Under the pieces are notes generated by a model. It was not told the DNA's origin and searched no databases. It saw only the letters and a list, made by a program, of their open reading frames with translations. From Acetobacteraceae bacterium (lineage in GTDB: Bacteria > Pseudomonadota > Alphaproteobacteria > Acetobacterales > Acetobacteraceae): a stretch of DNA of 63,668 nucleotides. This document shows, in pieces, positions 1 through 7,280 of the stretch. A program made the position numbers and the translations under genes. Each line of letters opens with the position of its first letter. The first letter of the stretch is position 1. Location of the stretch: positions 1-63,668 of the forward strand of contig CANGNF010000028.1 of NCBI GenBank assembly GCA_947455205.1. The letters are read 5' to 3'.

Positions 1-2
1 GC

Positions 3-101
3 TTTGCCGCGCCTAAGCTGGACGACCTGTACGCTTCGGCTGTGGCCGCTCTTGCGGTCGGTGGCGCGTATAAATCGCTGCTCATCCATGGAGGCTCGTG
101 A
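3..101 (+). CDS. C-terminal end of an unrecognised gene, cut by the window edge
   Basis: An open frame enters from the left edge and stops with TGA at 99-101. It leaves about 32 residues, ending in a hydrophobic, alanine-rich stretch and the tail SLLIHGGS. The family cannot be named from so little. A plausible codon pattern is the only support, and the surrounding sequence is full of insertion-sequence debris, so this could be the end of another decayed element gene. Confidence 0.25.
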   Translation, partial: FAAPKLDDLYASAVAALAVGGAYKSLLIHGGS

Positions 102-368
102 GCCCTTCCCACCACGAGGTGGAAATAACCAATCGGCGTCAGACATGTTGATCCAATGCGAAGAATAATGAGAGGCTGTTGGGCAGCCCATACCGGAGCC
201 TACCGCTACCAGGCAGATTTAGCATTGCACTTTCTCGCAAGTATAGCGGGCAACTGCAATGGCTCTGGGAACGTCTGGATATTTTGAAATAGAACCGCCG
301 TCTCAACATTTCTCGGATCTTTTTGACGCAAGCGAGGTCGAAGATCGTGGCAGCAAACGCCCGGCGGG

Positions 369-725
369 ATGGCGCTGCGTGACCAGCAGGACATCACGCT
401 GATCAAGGCAGTGGCGCGGGCCTTCCGGTGGCGGCGGATGCTGGAGACCGGGCGGTACAGCACCATCGACGAGATCGCTGCGGCGGAGAAGATCAACGAC
501 AGCTACGTCAGCCGGGTGCTGCGACTGACGCTGCTGGCGCCGGATATCGTCGAGGCGATCCTGGACGGGCGGCAGCCGGAGGGGATGACGCTGCCGGGGT
601 TGCTGAAGGGGGTGGCGGTGGAGTGGGAGAGGCAGTCACGCCTGTGGCACTCGCAAAGCGAACCGATGATGGTTAATCCTCCGATCCGCGAGGACAATCG
701 GCCGCTTAAACTCAGCAACCATTAA
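369..725 (+). CDS. Recombinase-associated hypothetical protein, probably truncated
   Basis: The 118-residue product contains the stretch ARAFRWRRMLETGRYSTI followed by a helix-turn-helix-like segment with YVSRVLRLTLLAPDIVEAIL and ending in VEWERQ. That block is characteristic of small proteins encoded beside serine recombinases and DUF2924 proteins in alphaproteobacterial mobile DNA (family knowledge). No recombinase is present here. The frame is open back to a stop at 324-326, but the residues before the ATG and after VEWERQ do not look like the family, so both ends may be replaced by unrelated sequence. It is best read as a relic of a recombination module at the left of the island; a DNA-binding role is only inferred. 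Confidence 0.5.
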   Translation: MALRDQQDITLIKAVARAFRWRRMLETGRYSTIDEIAAAEKINDSYVSRVLRLTLLAPDIVEAILDGRQPEGMTLPGLLKGVAVEWERQSRLWHSQSEPMMVNPPIREDNRPLKLSNH

Positions 726-781
726 TAATCAGTTGGAGTAACACGGCGGGGCGCGACTTCTACCGTGGCGGCGGTTCCGGA

Positions 782-916
782 ATGCCCACGCCACCGTTCC
801 TGGTGACCGCCACCGAGATGAGGCGCGTGTCGCGTCACTTTCCGCTCTCGCACGGCAAGCCGCGAGTGAGTAACCGGCGTGTGCTCAGCGGCGCTACGAT
901 CGAACGCGCTCGCTGA
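782..916 (+). pseudogene. IS5-family transposase, N-terminal fragment
   Basis: Starting at the ATG at 782, the translation reads as the N-terminus of an IS5-type transposase: a TPPFLVTATEMRRV segment, then FPLSHGKPRVSNRRVLSG. This corresponds to the DUF4096-like N-terminal domain that precedes the DDE catalytic core in that family. After residue 37 the similarity stops and a TGA closes the frame at 914-916, so the catalytic domain is absent. The fragment lies antisense to the tail of the IS630 remnant next door, which shows that several elements have been broken and joined here. Confidence 0.6.
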
Positions 917-961
917 CGCTATCCCGATCCGAGCGAGAACCGAAGACCGGCCCGCGTGTGG

Positions 962-1111
962 CACCATGTTGCTGACCCTGTCTGCTGCCAGCAGCACGAT
1001 CTCGGCTCGTATGGCATCGCCACGGGCGACCTTTCGGCGGCGCAGGCGCGACGCCAACGCGGCACGCTCAGCTTCCGTCATCTCCATGCTTACCACTGCC
1101 CGTCCCGCCAT
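962..1111 (-). pseudogene. IS630-family transposase, N-terminal fragment
   Basis: Read leftward from 1111, the first 48 or so residues contain MTEAERAALASRLRRRKVA followed by IRAEIVLLAADRVSN. This is the typical opening of an IS630-type transposase, where a helix-turn-helix region precedes the DDE domain. Beyond that point the frame continues to 722 but no longer resembles the family, and the sequence there is antisense to an IS5 fragment. No DDE motif is present, so this is an inactive relic. The frame to 722 is open only by chance. Confidence 0.6.
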
Positions 1112-1260
1112 GTCTCCGCCCCGCCTGCCGTCGTTGGCAGCGAATCATAGGCGGGTAAATTTGGCTAGAAACTTCTCGGTCGAGACACTAGCAGTCCCCC
1201 AGCCATCGCCCCCGGCTTGACCGAAACATGCGCCACCCCGGCGCCACCGGCTTCTGCCCG

Positions 1261-1286
1261 TAGAATGTCGAGAGGTCGCCCCGCCC
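1261..1286 (+). repeat. 26-bp direct repeat, copy 1
   Basis: Twenty-six bases beginning TAGAATGTCGAGAGG are identical to 1691-1716, exactly 430 bases downstream. The flanks differ on both sides, so the repeat is bounded. It probably records a duplication, insertion or recombination event among the element remnants. Confidence 0.8.
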
Positions 1287-1366
1287 TGCTGGCGCACCAC
1301 TGATAGACGTTAGCCGACAGCGCCGCGCTGGCCCGCTGACAGACCACCCCTTCCAACTGGCGGCCG

Positions 1367-1537
1367 TCAGAAAATGAAGTCGGCCAGCACTTCAAATACA
1401 CTAGTTCCGATGGCGCCGCAGAAGGCAAGGCAGAGTAATGCCAGAAGCATTCGGAGCGTGACCAGCGCGCCGCCACCAGCACGCCGCAGACGGTTGGTTA
1501 TGGCGAAGCCCACTGATCCATAGTCGTTCGCATTCAT
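1367..1537 (-). CDS. Small putative single-span membrane protein
   Basis: A 56-residue frame starts at ATG 1537 and ends with TGA at 1367-1369. A good Shine-Dalgarno sequence (GGAGG) lies about 8 bases upstream of the start. The product begins MNANDYGSVGFAITNRLRRA and then has one long hydrophobic segment at about residues 24-52, containing LLALLCLAFCGAIGTSVFEV, with positive charges before it, so an inner-membrane helix with cytoplasmic N-terminus is likely. No family is recognised. The G+C-poor surroundings and the ribosome binding site argue for a real gene, but it sits among element debris and may be a leftover cargo gene. Confidence 0.4.
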   Translation of the reverse strand: MNANDYGSVGFAITNRLRRAGGGALVTLRMLLALLCLAFCGAIGTSVFEVLADFIF

Positions 1538-1854
1538 GGCGCGCCCCTCCGCTCAACTCGGAACCAAGTGAAACACAAAAGCCCAGGCGAACTGTGTCGT
1601 GGTTAGTCGAGATACGTGCCCCTCCAACTTGTAACGCGCTGGCGCTGCGCCGGACGAAAAACGGCGAACAGCGACACCAAGCGCCCCCCTTAGAATGTCG
1701 AGAGGTCGCCCCGCCCGGTTCGCAGCGCGCGGGCGCAGAAGCGGATAGGCTGGCAGGGTTCACCGTCACCAACGTCAACGAAGCACCCAGTGTCCCCCCG
1801 GCGCCATCGCCAGTTTTGCCGAGAAGGACGCCCTGCTGCTGGAGTAGGCAGGCG
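1538..1854. other. Non-coding stretch between element remnants
   Basis: No convincing gene is seen here. Two frames are open, but their amino-acid composition looks random. The stretch contains the second copy of the 26-bp direct repeat and, in one plus-strand frame at about 1759-1791, the words FTVTNVNEAPS. These resemble a cadherin/VCBS-type adhesin repeat, but no domain surrounds them. Confidence 0.4.
1691..1716 (+). repeat. 26-bp direct repeat, copy 2
   Basis: Identical to 1261-1286. It is followed directly by unrelated G+C-rich sequence leading to an IS66 transposase fragment. Confidence 0.8.
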
Positions 1855-2007
1855 ATGATCCAGCGGCTGGCGGCGCGGATCATCGCCTCGGACGAGACCA
1901 CCACGCGGGTCGGCGGCGCCACCCACTGGCAGTGGGTGTTCCTGTCCAACAAGGCTGTCCTGCACAGGATCGCTACCAGCCAGGCCAGAACGATCTCTGC
2001 GTGTTGA
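1855..2007 (+). pseudogene. IS66-family transposase, internal fragment
   Basis: The segment reading ARIIASDETTTRVGG then HWQWVFLSNKAVLHRIA matches the start of the DDE domain of IS66 TnpC transposases, with the first catalytic Asp inside SDET. Neither the upstream zinc-finger region nor the rest of the catalytic domain is attached, and a stop follows at 2005-2007. Another IS66 piece, the C-terminus, is found at 6952-7245 on the opposite strand. They may derive from one element that was rearranged or from two copies. Confidence 0.6.
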
Positions 2008-2102
2008 GGGAATTTATTTGTATTGAGGTTTCATTACCACCCACCCGCTTTGTGTGGTTGCGTCTCTCCAGCGGAAGGCACGCAAAAGTTGTGGATCTGA
2101 TC

Positions 2103-3248
2103 ATGCAAAAAAGTAATGGCGCCAATGACAACACGTTCAGCAACAACCGATCAGCGCAATCCTGCATAGCCATTCGCGGCGCCGGCCTGGAAGCGGTTGC
2201 ATACCTGCTTGCTAGTACACGCCGGCTGGAAGGCCTCGCCATGCGAGAGATCACCCAGTTGCTGCAGGACCTGCCTTCCCCCGCGGAGCGCGACGCCATC
2301 CTGAACCTGCTGCGTGCCCTGTCGGACCGGCCCCTGGCGCTGCCGGAACTCGCTCCGCCGCCCTTCATGCCCGTGGCGGAGCAGATGCCGCTGCAATCGC
2401 CGCCCCCGCCCCCGCTTGCCGGCCCGGCGCCGCAGGGCACCGCCGACGTGGACCTGGCGGAACAGTTGCAAGCCGCATTGCTGGCGCAGCAATCCGGCCT
2501 GACCCTGAACTACCAGCCGGTGGTCGATGCCACCTCCGGCGCCATCCTGGGCTTCGAGGCCCTGCTGCGCTGGACCACGCCAGACGGCCAGCAGGTACCG
2601 CCCTTGCAGGTGGTGGACCTCGCCGCCCGCGCCAATCTGCTGGCAACGCTCGACTTCTGGGTGATGCAGCAGGCCGTCAGCCAGGCCCGCCCCTGGCTCA
2701 GCGCCAATCCCCGCCTGGTCATCGCCATCAATGTCACGGCGGCGCTGCTCAGCAGCCCGCTGGCGGTCAGCGCGGTCCGCGCCCTGCTGCGCGCCCATGG
2801 GGTCAGCGCCGCGAATTTCTGCATCGAGGTGCCGGAAACCACGCTTCTGGACGAGCGCGCCACCAAGAACCTGGCGGCGCTGCGCCGCCTCGGGCTGCAA
2901 CTCGCCATCGACGATTTCGGCATCGGCCAGTCGGCGCTGACCCGGCTGATGGAGTTGGACGTGGATGTGGTGAAGCTGGACCGCGCCTTCTTCAGGGCCC
3001 AGAACCCGGGACCGAAGCAGCGCTCCTTCCTCGGCGCCATTGTCGATATGGCCAAGGCGCGCGGCAGCCGGGTGGTGGCCGAAGGCGTCGCCACATCGCA
3101 GGATGCCGTGCTGGCCCGCGAGATCGGCTGTGCCGCCTGCCAGGGCTTCTGGTTCGCCGGGCCGCTGAGCGCCGGCGCCGCCGCCGTCCTGGCCAGGAGC
3201 AGTACCGCCGAGCTGCCGTGGCAGGCGCAGCAGACGCCGCAGCGGTGA
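2103..3248 (+). CDS. EAL-domain cyclic-di-GMP phosphodiesterase
   Basis: The 381-residue protein is predicted to hydrolyse c-di-GMP to pGpG in the cytoplasm. After an N-terminal region of about 120 residues with a proline-rich linker (about 83-110), an EAL domain runs from about 130 to 365. Expected active-site elements are visible: FEALLRW at 151-157, Asn in AINV near 210, IEVPE at 241-245, IDDFG at 269-273, VKLD near 290-293, AEGV at 326-329 and QGFWF at 347-351, so it looks catalytically competent. No GGDEF, PAS or membrane segment is seen. The ATG at 2103 has GGA 8 bases upstream; an internal ATG at 2241 is an alternative, and an upstream ATG at 1932 would run through IS66 debris. It is followed after 9 bases by a DUF2939 gene and then a regulator, probably one operon. 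Confidence 0.85.
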   Translation: MQKSNGANDNTFSNNRSAQSCIAIRGAGLEAVAYLLASTRRLEGLAMREITQLLQDLPSPAERDAILNLLRALSDRPLALPELAPPPFMPVAEQMPLQSPPPPPLAGPAPQGTADVDLAEQLQAALLAQQSGLTLNYQPVVDATSGAILGFEALLRWTTPDGQQVPPLQVVDLAARANLLATLDFWVMQQAVSQARPWLSANPRLVIAINVTAALLSSPLAVSAVRALLRAHGVSAANFCIEVPETTLLDERATKNLAALRRLGLQLAIDDFGIGQSALTRLMELDVDVVKLDRAFFRAQNPGPKQRSFLGAIVDMAKARGSRVVAEGVATSQDAVLAREIGCAACQGFWFAGPLSAGAAAVLARSSTAELPWQAQQTPQR

Positions 3249-3257
3249 GCCAGACCG

Positions 3258-3839
3258 ATGCAGCACCCCAGCTATCTCAGCATCGCCTCGCCGGACGTGA
3301 TGGCCGCCTGGTACCAGCTGGAACAGGAGGCGGCGGCGGAACCGCGGCTGCCCCGCCGCCCGGCAGCCCGCACCCGGCCCATCGCCACCCGGCTGCTGCT
3401 GCCCCTGCTCGCCCTGCTGGCCGCGGCCACGGCCGCCATGCTGGCGCCCCCCTTGCTCGCCGCCCGGCAGTTGCAGCAGGTGCTGGCCACGGCAGACCCG
3501 CCCGCCCTGGCCGCGCTGGCCGACTGGGACCAACTGCGCGCCAACCTGGCCCGGCGGATGCTGCCGGCCACAGCCGCCCAGCCCTATCTCAGCGACATGG
3601 CCGATCAGGTGGCGGAAGGGCTGGCCAATGCCGAGGCCCTGCACGCGGCCCTGCGCGCCCCGGCCGATGCCGCGCGCCCACTGCCGCGCCCTGGCGCGGG
3701 CGGCGTCTGGCGCCTCACGCTGGAAAGCGCCGCGCATGGCCGGGCGGAGGTGACCCTGGCGCGCATCGGCGGCATGGCGGGCCGCTGGCTGGTGGTGGAT
3801 CTGGCGCTGCCCGCCGGCCCGGAGGCCAATGATGAGTGA
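3258..3839 (+). CDS. DUF2939 domain protein, membrane anchored
   Basis: The 193-residue product has an arginine-rich cytoplasmic N-terminus, one strong hydrophobic helix at about 44-68 (LLLPLLALLAAATAAML), and an exported C-terminal part. The pattern LATADPPALAALADWDQLRANL after the helix is typical of DUF2939, where a short repeat of 'distance between zero and one' helices precedes a small domain. The biochemical role of the family is unknown. The gene begins 9 bases after the EAL gene and its end overlaps the start of the XRE gene by 11 bases, so the three are very likely co-transcribed. Confidence 0.65.
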   Translation: MQHPSYLSIASPDVMAAWYQLEQEAAAEPRLPRRPAARTRPIATRLLLPLLALLAAATAAMLAPPLLAARQLQQVLATADPPALAALADWDQLRANLARRMLPATAAQPYLSDMADQVAEGLANAEALHAALRAPADAARPLPRPGAGGVWRLTLESAAHGRAEVTLARIGGMAGRWLVVDLALPAGPEANDE

Positions 3840-4329
3840 TTGCGACAGCGAGTGGATCGCCACGCTGCCCGGCCCGATGCACGCGCAGGACCAGACGCGT
3901 CGCAAGGCGATCCAGGTGGAGATCGGCCGCCGCCTGCGCGCCTACCGCCGCCGCCGCGGCCTCAGCATGCGCAACATCGCTGAAGGGACCGGCATCTCGA
4001 TCCAGATGCTCGGCAAGTATGAACTCGGCCAGAGCTCGACCTCTGTCAGCGTACTGCACGCCATCTGCCGCGTGCTCGGGGTCACAGTGCCGGACCTGCT
4101 GGAGGGGATCGATGTGGACCAGCCGCGGCGAGGCAACTTGACCGCCGGCCTGCTGCGGGTCGGCGACCACGATGCGGTCGAGCGCCTTGCGCTGATAGAC
4201 CTGTTCGGGCGCATCCCCGACAATAAGCTGCGGCGCTTGCTGCTGAAGACCGTGGTCCACCTGTCCGAAACCAGCCAGCCCCGGCAGCACAGTGACGCGC
4301 CTGAGCAGGCCGGGAAGGCCCAGCAATAG
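3829..4329 (+). CDS. XRE-family helix-turn-helix transcriptional regulator
   Basis: The 166-residue protein has a Cro/CI-type helix-turn-helix domain at about residues 31-90, with RLRAYRRRRGLSMRNIAEGT, then GISIQMLGKYELGQ as the recognition region and LHAICRVLGVTVPDLL closing the fold. The C-terminal part (about 95-166) carries no known sensor domain. It is probably a repressor or activator acting on its own operon, as is common for such genes, but no operator is evident. Two adjacent ATG codons (3829, 3832) could start it. It overlaps the DUF2939 gene, suggesting translational coupling. The EAL / DUF2939 / XRE combination is not one I recognise as a described module. Confidence 0.8.
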   Translation: MMSDCDSEWIATLPGPMHAQDQTRRKAIQVEIGRRLRAYRRRRGLSMRNIAEGTGISIQMLGKYELGQSSTSVSVLHAICRVLGVTVPDLLEGIDVDQPRRGNLTAGLLRVGDHDAVERLALIDLFGRIPDNKLRRLLLKTVVHLSETSQPRQHSDAPEQAGKAQQ

Positions 4330-4346
4330 TCTCAATACCCAGCGCA

Positions 4347-4363
4347 CGAAGGTTTCACCTTCG
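4347..4363 (+). terminator. Possible hairpin after the XRE gene
   Basis: Seven bases CGAAGGT pair with ACCTTCG across a three-base loop, 17 bases after the XRE stop codon. There is no T-run, so a terminator role is tentative. Confidence 0.35.
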
Positions 4364-4949
4364 TTCGCCTCAATCGCGTCGTGCATTGGCACGCCGTTGG
4401 CGTGACGCGGGCCGCCTCCGCGGCCCTTGGCGTCGTGCGCAGGCACGCTGACGCTTGATGCGGCACAAGCCGCGGCGCCCATTCGGGAGCTCGGCCCGCG
4501 AGAGGCGGGCCGCAGGTCGGAACTTCGTGAGCTTGGTATGAGGCTGGTTATGCCTCAGAGGGCGCTTCGGATGGACATGGCGAAGTTGGATGCGGTGCAG
4601 CGGTACGAGGGTGTCCGGGCCCGGCTGCGGTCGGTGATGGACCGGATGCATTTCAATCTGGCGATGGGTACCGAGCGATGATGGGTTGGAGCGCCTGGCT
4701 GGTGCTGTGGAGGCTGTTGGTTTGCGGGGAGGCCGGATTGCGGTTGCGTCCGCACAGGCGGTGGCCGCTGCTGATCGAGCGGCTGCTGTCGTAGGCGAGG
4801 TGCAGACGCGAGATTGGGCCTGCAAGGCGTGCGACTGGTACTGGCGCCTGCACAGCGACAATCCGGATAAACGGCGGATTGCCTCATCCCAAGGATGCTC
4901 CTAGCCATGAAGACGTTGCGCCATAGCGACATTCCCGTTGCATCATAGC
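4364..4949. other. Long stretch without a recognisable gene
   Basis: Two short plus-strand frames, about 4539-4681 (MRLVMPQRALRMDMAKLDAV...) and 4686-4904 (alanine-rich, then WACKACDWYWRLHSDNPDK), have passable composition but match no family I know. They could be small island genes or decayed ones. G+C-rich palindromes lie near 4408-4435 and 4491-4512. I do not call a gene here. Confidence 0.35.
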
Positions 4950-5186
4950 TCACCTCGCCTCCGGCGCCGGCTGGCCCGGAAACAGCTGCCGCTCCAGCGC
5001 GGTGTCGTCCATATCAGCTGGCAGTGGCCAGGACAGCCCAGCCGCCCGGGCGCGCGACACATAGGCCGCGACCGCCCCCTTGCTGATGCCCACCGCCGCC
5101 TCAAGGGCGCAGTCGCTCAGCTTAGCCTCGAACTTCAGCCGCAGTACATCGCGGATCCGGCGCATCGACAATCTCTCGTTAGGCAT
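4950..5186 (-). pseudogene. IS21-family transposase IstA, N-terminal fragment
   Basis: The 78-residue frame begins MPNERLSMRRIRDVLRLKFE, then the helix-turn-helix region with VGISKGAVAAYVSRARAAGL and WPLPADMDDTALERQLFPG. This is the usual N-terminus of IstA, the transposase of IS21-type elements. A stop codon follows where the family continues into its DDE integrase core, and no istB ATPase gene is found, so the element is dead. The upstream (right-hand) side keeps the repeated terminal region of the element at 5267-5331. Confidence 0.7.
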
Positions 5187-5266
5187 CAGGCAAACCCCCT
5201 TCAGAACGAGGTCCCCTTAGCCGGCTCAGACTGTCGGCACTCCACCCCAGGCAACCCTCAAACGGG

Positions 5267-5331
5267 TGCCCATGATCCCGTGGAAACCCTGCCCACGATG
5301 GCGTGGAATCACTGCCCAGCATCGCGTTGAA
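5267..5331 (-). repeat. Three tandem 19-bp terminal repeats of an IS21-type element
   Basis: Three related 19-bp units start at 5267, 5290 and 5313, exactly 23 bases apart. Each begins TGCCCA and continues with AT, then CGT and GAA. They lie upstream of the IstA fragment. IS21-family elements carry multiple short repeats at their ends that bind the transposase, so this is most likely the preserved left end of the element. Confidence 0.6.
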
Positions 5332-5343
5332 TTCGCACGTCAG

Positions 5344-5599
5344 TGCATGCAGAGCAAACTGCGGACCAAGCGGGGGGCGCGCCGTCTACCGCCAGCGCGG
5401 CGCGTCGGTCGAGCCGGTCTTTGGCCAGATGAAAGAGCGCCGGGGCGCTGGCCGGTTCTCGATGCGCGGCCTCGCAGCCTGCCAGGGGGAATGGCACCTC
5501 CACGCAGCGGTGCACAATCTGCGGAAGCTGCACCGGGACTTTGTCCGGCGCCAAGCGGTAGACCTCCGAGCATCCAGGAACCAGCAAGATGCGCTCTGA
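5344..5599 (+). pseudogene. IS1182-family transposase, frameshifted C-terminal fragment
   Basis: Translation gives CMQSKLRTKRGA in one frame, then after a shift at about 5375-5390 AVYRQRGASVEPVFGQMKER and WHLHAAVHNLRKLHR in another. This is the C-terminal end of the DDE domain of IS1182-type transposases, with the last catalytic Glu in SVEPVFGQMK. The frameshift and the missing N-terminal two thirds show it is inactive. It directly abuts the IS21 end, so one element probably inserted into the other. Confidence 0.6.
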
Positions 5600-5785
5600 A
5601 GAGCCGAGAGTGCGGTTGCATCACACCGCCGTCCACGAGCCGCCCCCCGAAACCAACGCGCGTAGGTCATGACGCGACAGCCTCTTCAGCCAGTCGTTGA
5701 GACTGATCCACGCTGGCGAAAGAGCCGGAGCGGTCCATCGGGCTTCAGCCCAAGGGGCGGCGATACCCAGGCCGGCCAGCCCGCG

Positions 5786-6745
5786 CTACAACAGCAGCGG
5801 GTCGAGGGCAGGCGCCAGGCCGGGTTCCGCCAGTACGGCGTCCAGCGCATCCAGCAGCAGGTTGCAGCGTGCCTCGAAGACGCTGAGCATCATGGCGTAG
5901 CGCTGCCGCGCCAGCGCGCTGGGAACCAGGTATTCCCCTGGCTCGAACCAGCCATGTTCGCGCCCCTGTTCCACCACCTTGGCGACCGTGGGGGCCGAGA
6001 TTTGCAGCCGCCTGGCCATGGTTGCGACGCAACCGCGGCCGCCCAGTTCCGGTTCAAGCAGCAGGTCCCACATCAGATAGAAGAAGTTGCGGCGGGCCAG
6101 GGCCGCGGCATTCTCGCTGAGCCCATCCTGCAACATGGACATCGACCGGATCATCAAGCGGGCATAGCTGCTGCCACCGACCTTTGCCAAAATGTCTGGA
6201 TCCAGCCGCGGACGACCACAGAAGTCGCTGAAGCCTCGCAGATTGTCGCGGATGTCCTGGATGAAGTAGGCATATAGCTCGGCGGAAGGGATCAGGACGT
6301 TGGTCCGCTTGTCGTAGGACGACCTTACCTTGATGAAATCGCCAGTCTCGATGGACAGCTTGATGGTGTATTGCACGGCGCCGACCGAAAGGCCGGTGCG
6401 GTGGGCGAGTTCTGGCACGCGGATCAGGCGCAGGGCGGCGTCTTCCGCCAGGCTTTGGAGCATTATCTCCCGCAACAGGCAGCCCCGGACATGGTCACGG
6501 CACCAGAAGGTGCTGATACGGTCGGTGGCGATGTGCCGGTTGACCACGGGTTCACTGCGATACCGCCGAAAGCGGTCATCCGTGTGCAGCATGGTCACGG
6601 CCATGCCCGGGGGCCATTGACCGGCGAGGCAGTTCATTGGCCGCAGTGCCAGGGCTCGCTGGACCAGACGCCGCACCGCGATGATCCGTTCGCCTATGCA
6701 CCAGGCTGGATCACTAGCAATTCTTGCGTTGTCCATGCCCCGCAT
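5786..6745 (-). CDS. Putative DNA-binding protein with two helix-turn-helix regions
   Basis: The 319-residue protein matches no family I can name. Two stretches look like winged-helix recognition units: about residues 106-140 (IRVPELAHRTGLSVGAVQYTI, then a basic wing FIKVRSSYDKRTNV) and about 243-268 (ARRLQISAPTVAKVVEQGREHGW, then FEPG). This internal duplication resembles MarR-like domains used twice. There is no obvious ligand or enzymatic domain. A second ATG at 6736 is an alternative start. It is divergent from the MDR oxidoreductase region and preceded by a strikingly AT-rich segment, suggesting recently acquired DNA. A transcriptional regulator of island genes is the likeliest role. Confidence 0.6.
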   Translation of the reverse strand: MRGMDNARIASDPAWCIGERIIAVRRLVQRALALRPMNCLAGQWPPGMAVTMLHTDDRFRRYRSEPVVNRHIATDRISTFWCRDHVRGCLLREIMLQSLAEDAALRLIRVPELAHRTGLSVGAVQYTIKLSIETGDFIKVRSSYDKRTNVLIPSAELYAYFIQDIRDNLRGFSDFCGRPRLDPDILAKVGGSSYARLMIRSMSMLQDGLSENAAALARRNFFYLMWDLLLEPELGGRGCVATMARRLQISAPTVAKVVEQGREHGWFEPGEYLVPSALARQRYAMMLSVFEARCNLLLDALDAVLAEPGLAPALDPLLL

Positions 6746-6755
6746 CCCGAATATT

Positions 6756-6880
6756 TTTCTTTACACATCCTTGTGCATAAATAAGGGTGCCAAACAATGC
6801 AACTAAGTAAAAATACTCACTATCAACTAATAATAAAATAACGAACAAATAAAGGAATAACGAATAGATAGAGTGGGCGG
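6756..6880 (-). promoter_or_regulatory. AT-rich upstream region of the double-HTH gene
   Basis: About 120 bases contain under one third G+C by eye, in a chromosome that is otherwise very G+C rich. The nonamer AATAACGAA occurs twice, at 6837-6845 and 6856-6864, 19 bases apart. The position directly upstream of the minus-strand gene suggests promoter and operator sequences, but no -10/-35 pair can be assigned with confidence. Confidence 0.4.
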
Positions 6881-6951
6881 GTTCAGCATTGGTAGCGAAC
6901 ACCATCGCTGGTCTGTGTCTCGCTCCCGCTGGCCAACTTTGCAGTAACTGC

Positions 6952-7245
6952 TCACCGCCCTACGCTGACGGGCTGTCCGGATAGCGCCTCACGGATGGCG
7001 CCGAGGACGGCGTTTCCGTTGAGTTTGGCGGTGGTGACGACGGAGCGGCATGCGTCGTAGGTCTCGGCGCCCCATTCGGCGCGGAAGCCGTTGGTGACTT
7101 TCCGGAAGACGACACTGGGCCACAGGGCGTGCTCGGAGACGTTGTTGGTCGCCGGCACGTCGCGGTCAGTGACGAAGACGAACAGGCTCGAGCGGTCGCG
7201 CGCGATAGGCGTGTTGCATATCCAGTAGAGCATCAAACGTCGCAT
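6952..7245 (-). pseudogene. IS66-family transposase, C-terminal fragment
   Basis: The frame encodes LFVFVTDRDVPATNNVSEHA followed by LWPSVVFRKVTNGFRAEWGA. This is the conserved end of the IS66 TnpC catalytic domain, including the final catalytic Glu in the NNVSEHALWPSV region. Everything upstream of the last 90 or so residues is missing. Its orientation is opposite to the IS66 internal piece at 1855-2007. Confidence 0.7.
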
Positions 7246-7280
7246 GATCGGCGATCCACTCTTGGGAGGGGGAGCAAAAT

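Noticed and set aside
1165..1482. Minus-strand frame of 105 residues in the remnant zone
   Set aside because: Composition is random and it conflicts with the better-supported 56-residue frame starting at 1537, which has a ribosome binding site.
2151..3905. A 584-residue open frame antisense to the EAL and DUF2939 genes
   Set aside because: It lies opposite well-supported genes, is glycine/arginine/glutamine-rich and has no domain; long antisense frames are common in G+C-rich DNA.
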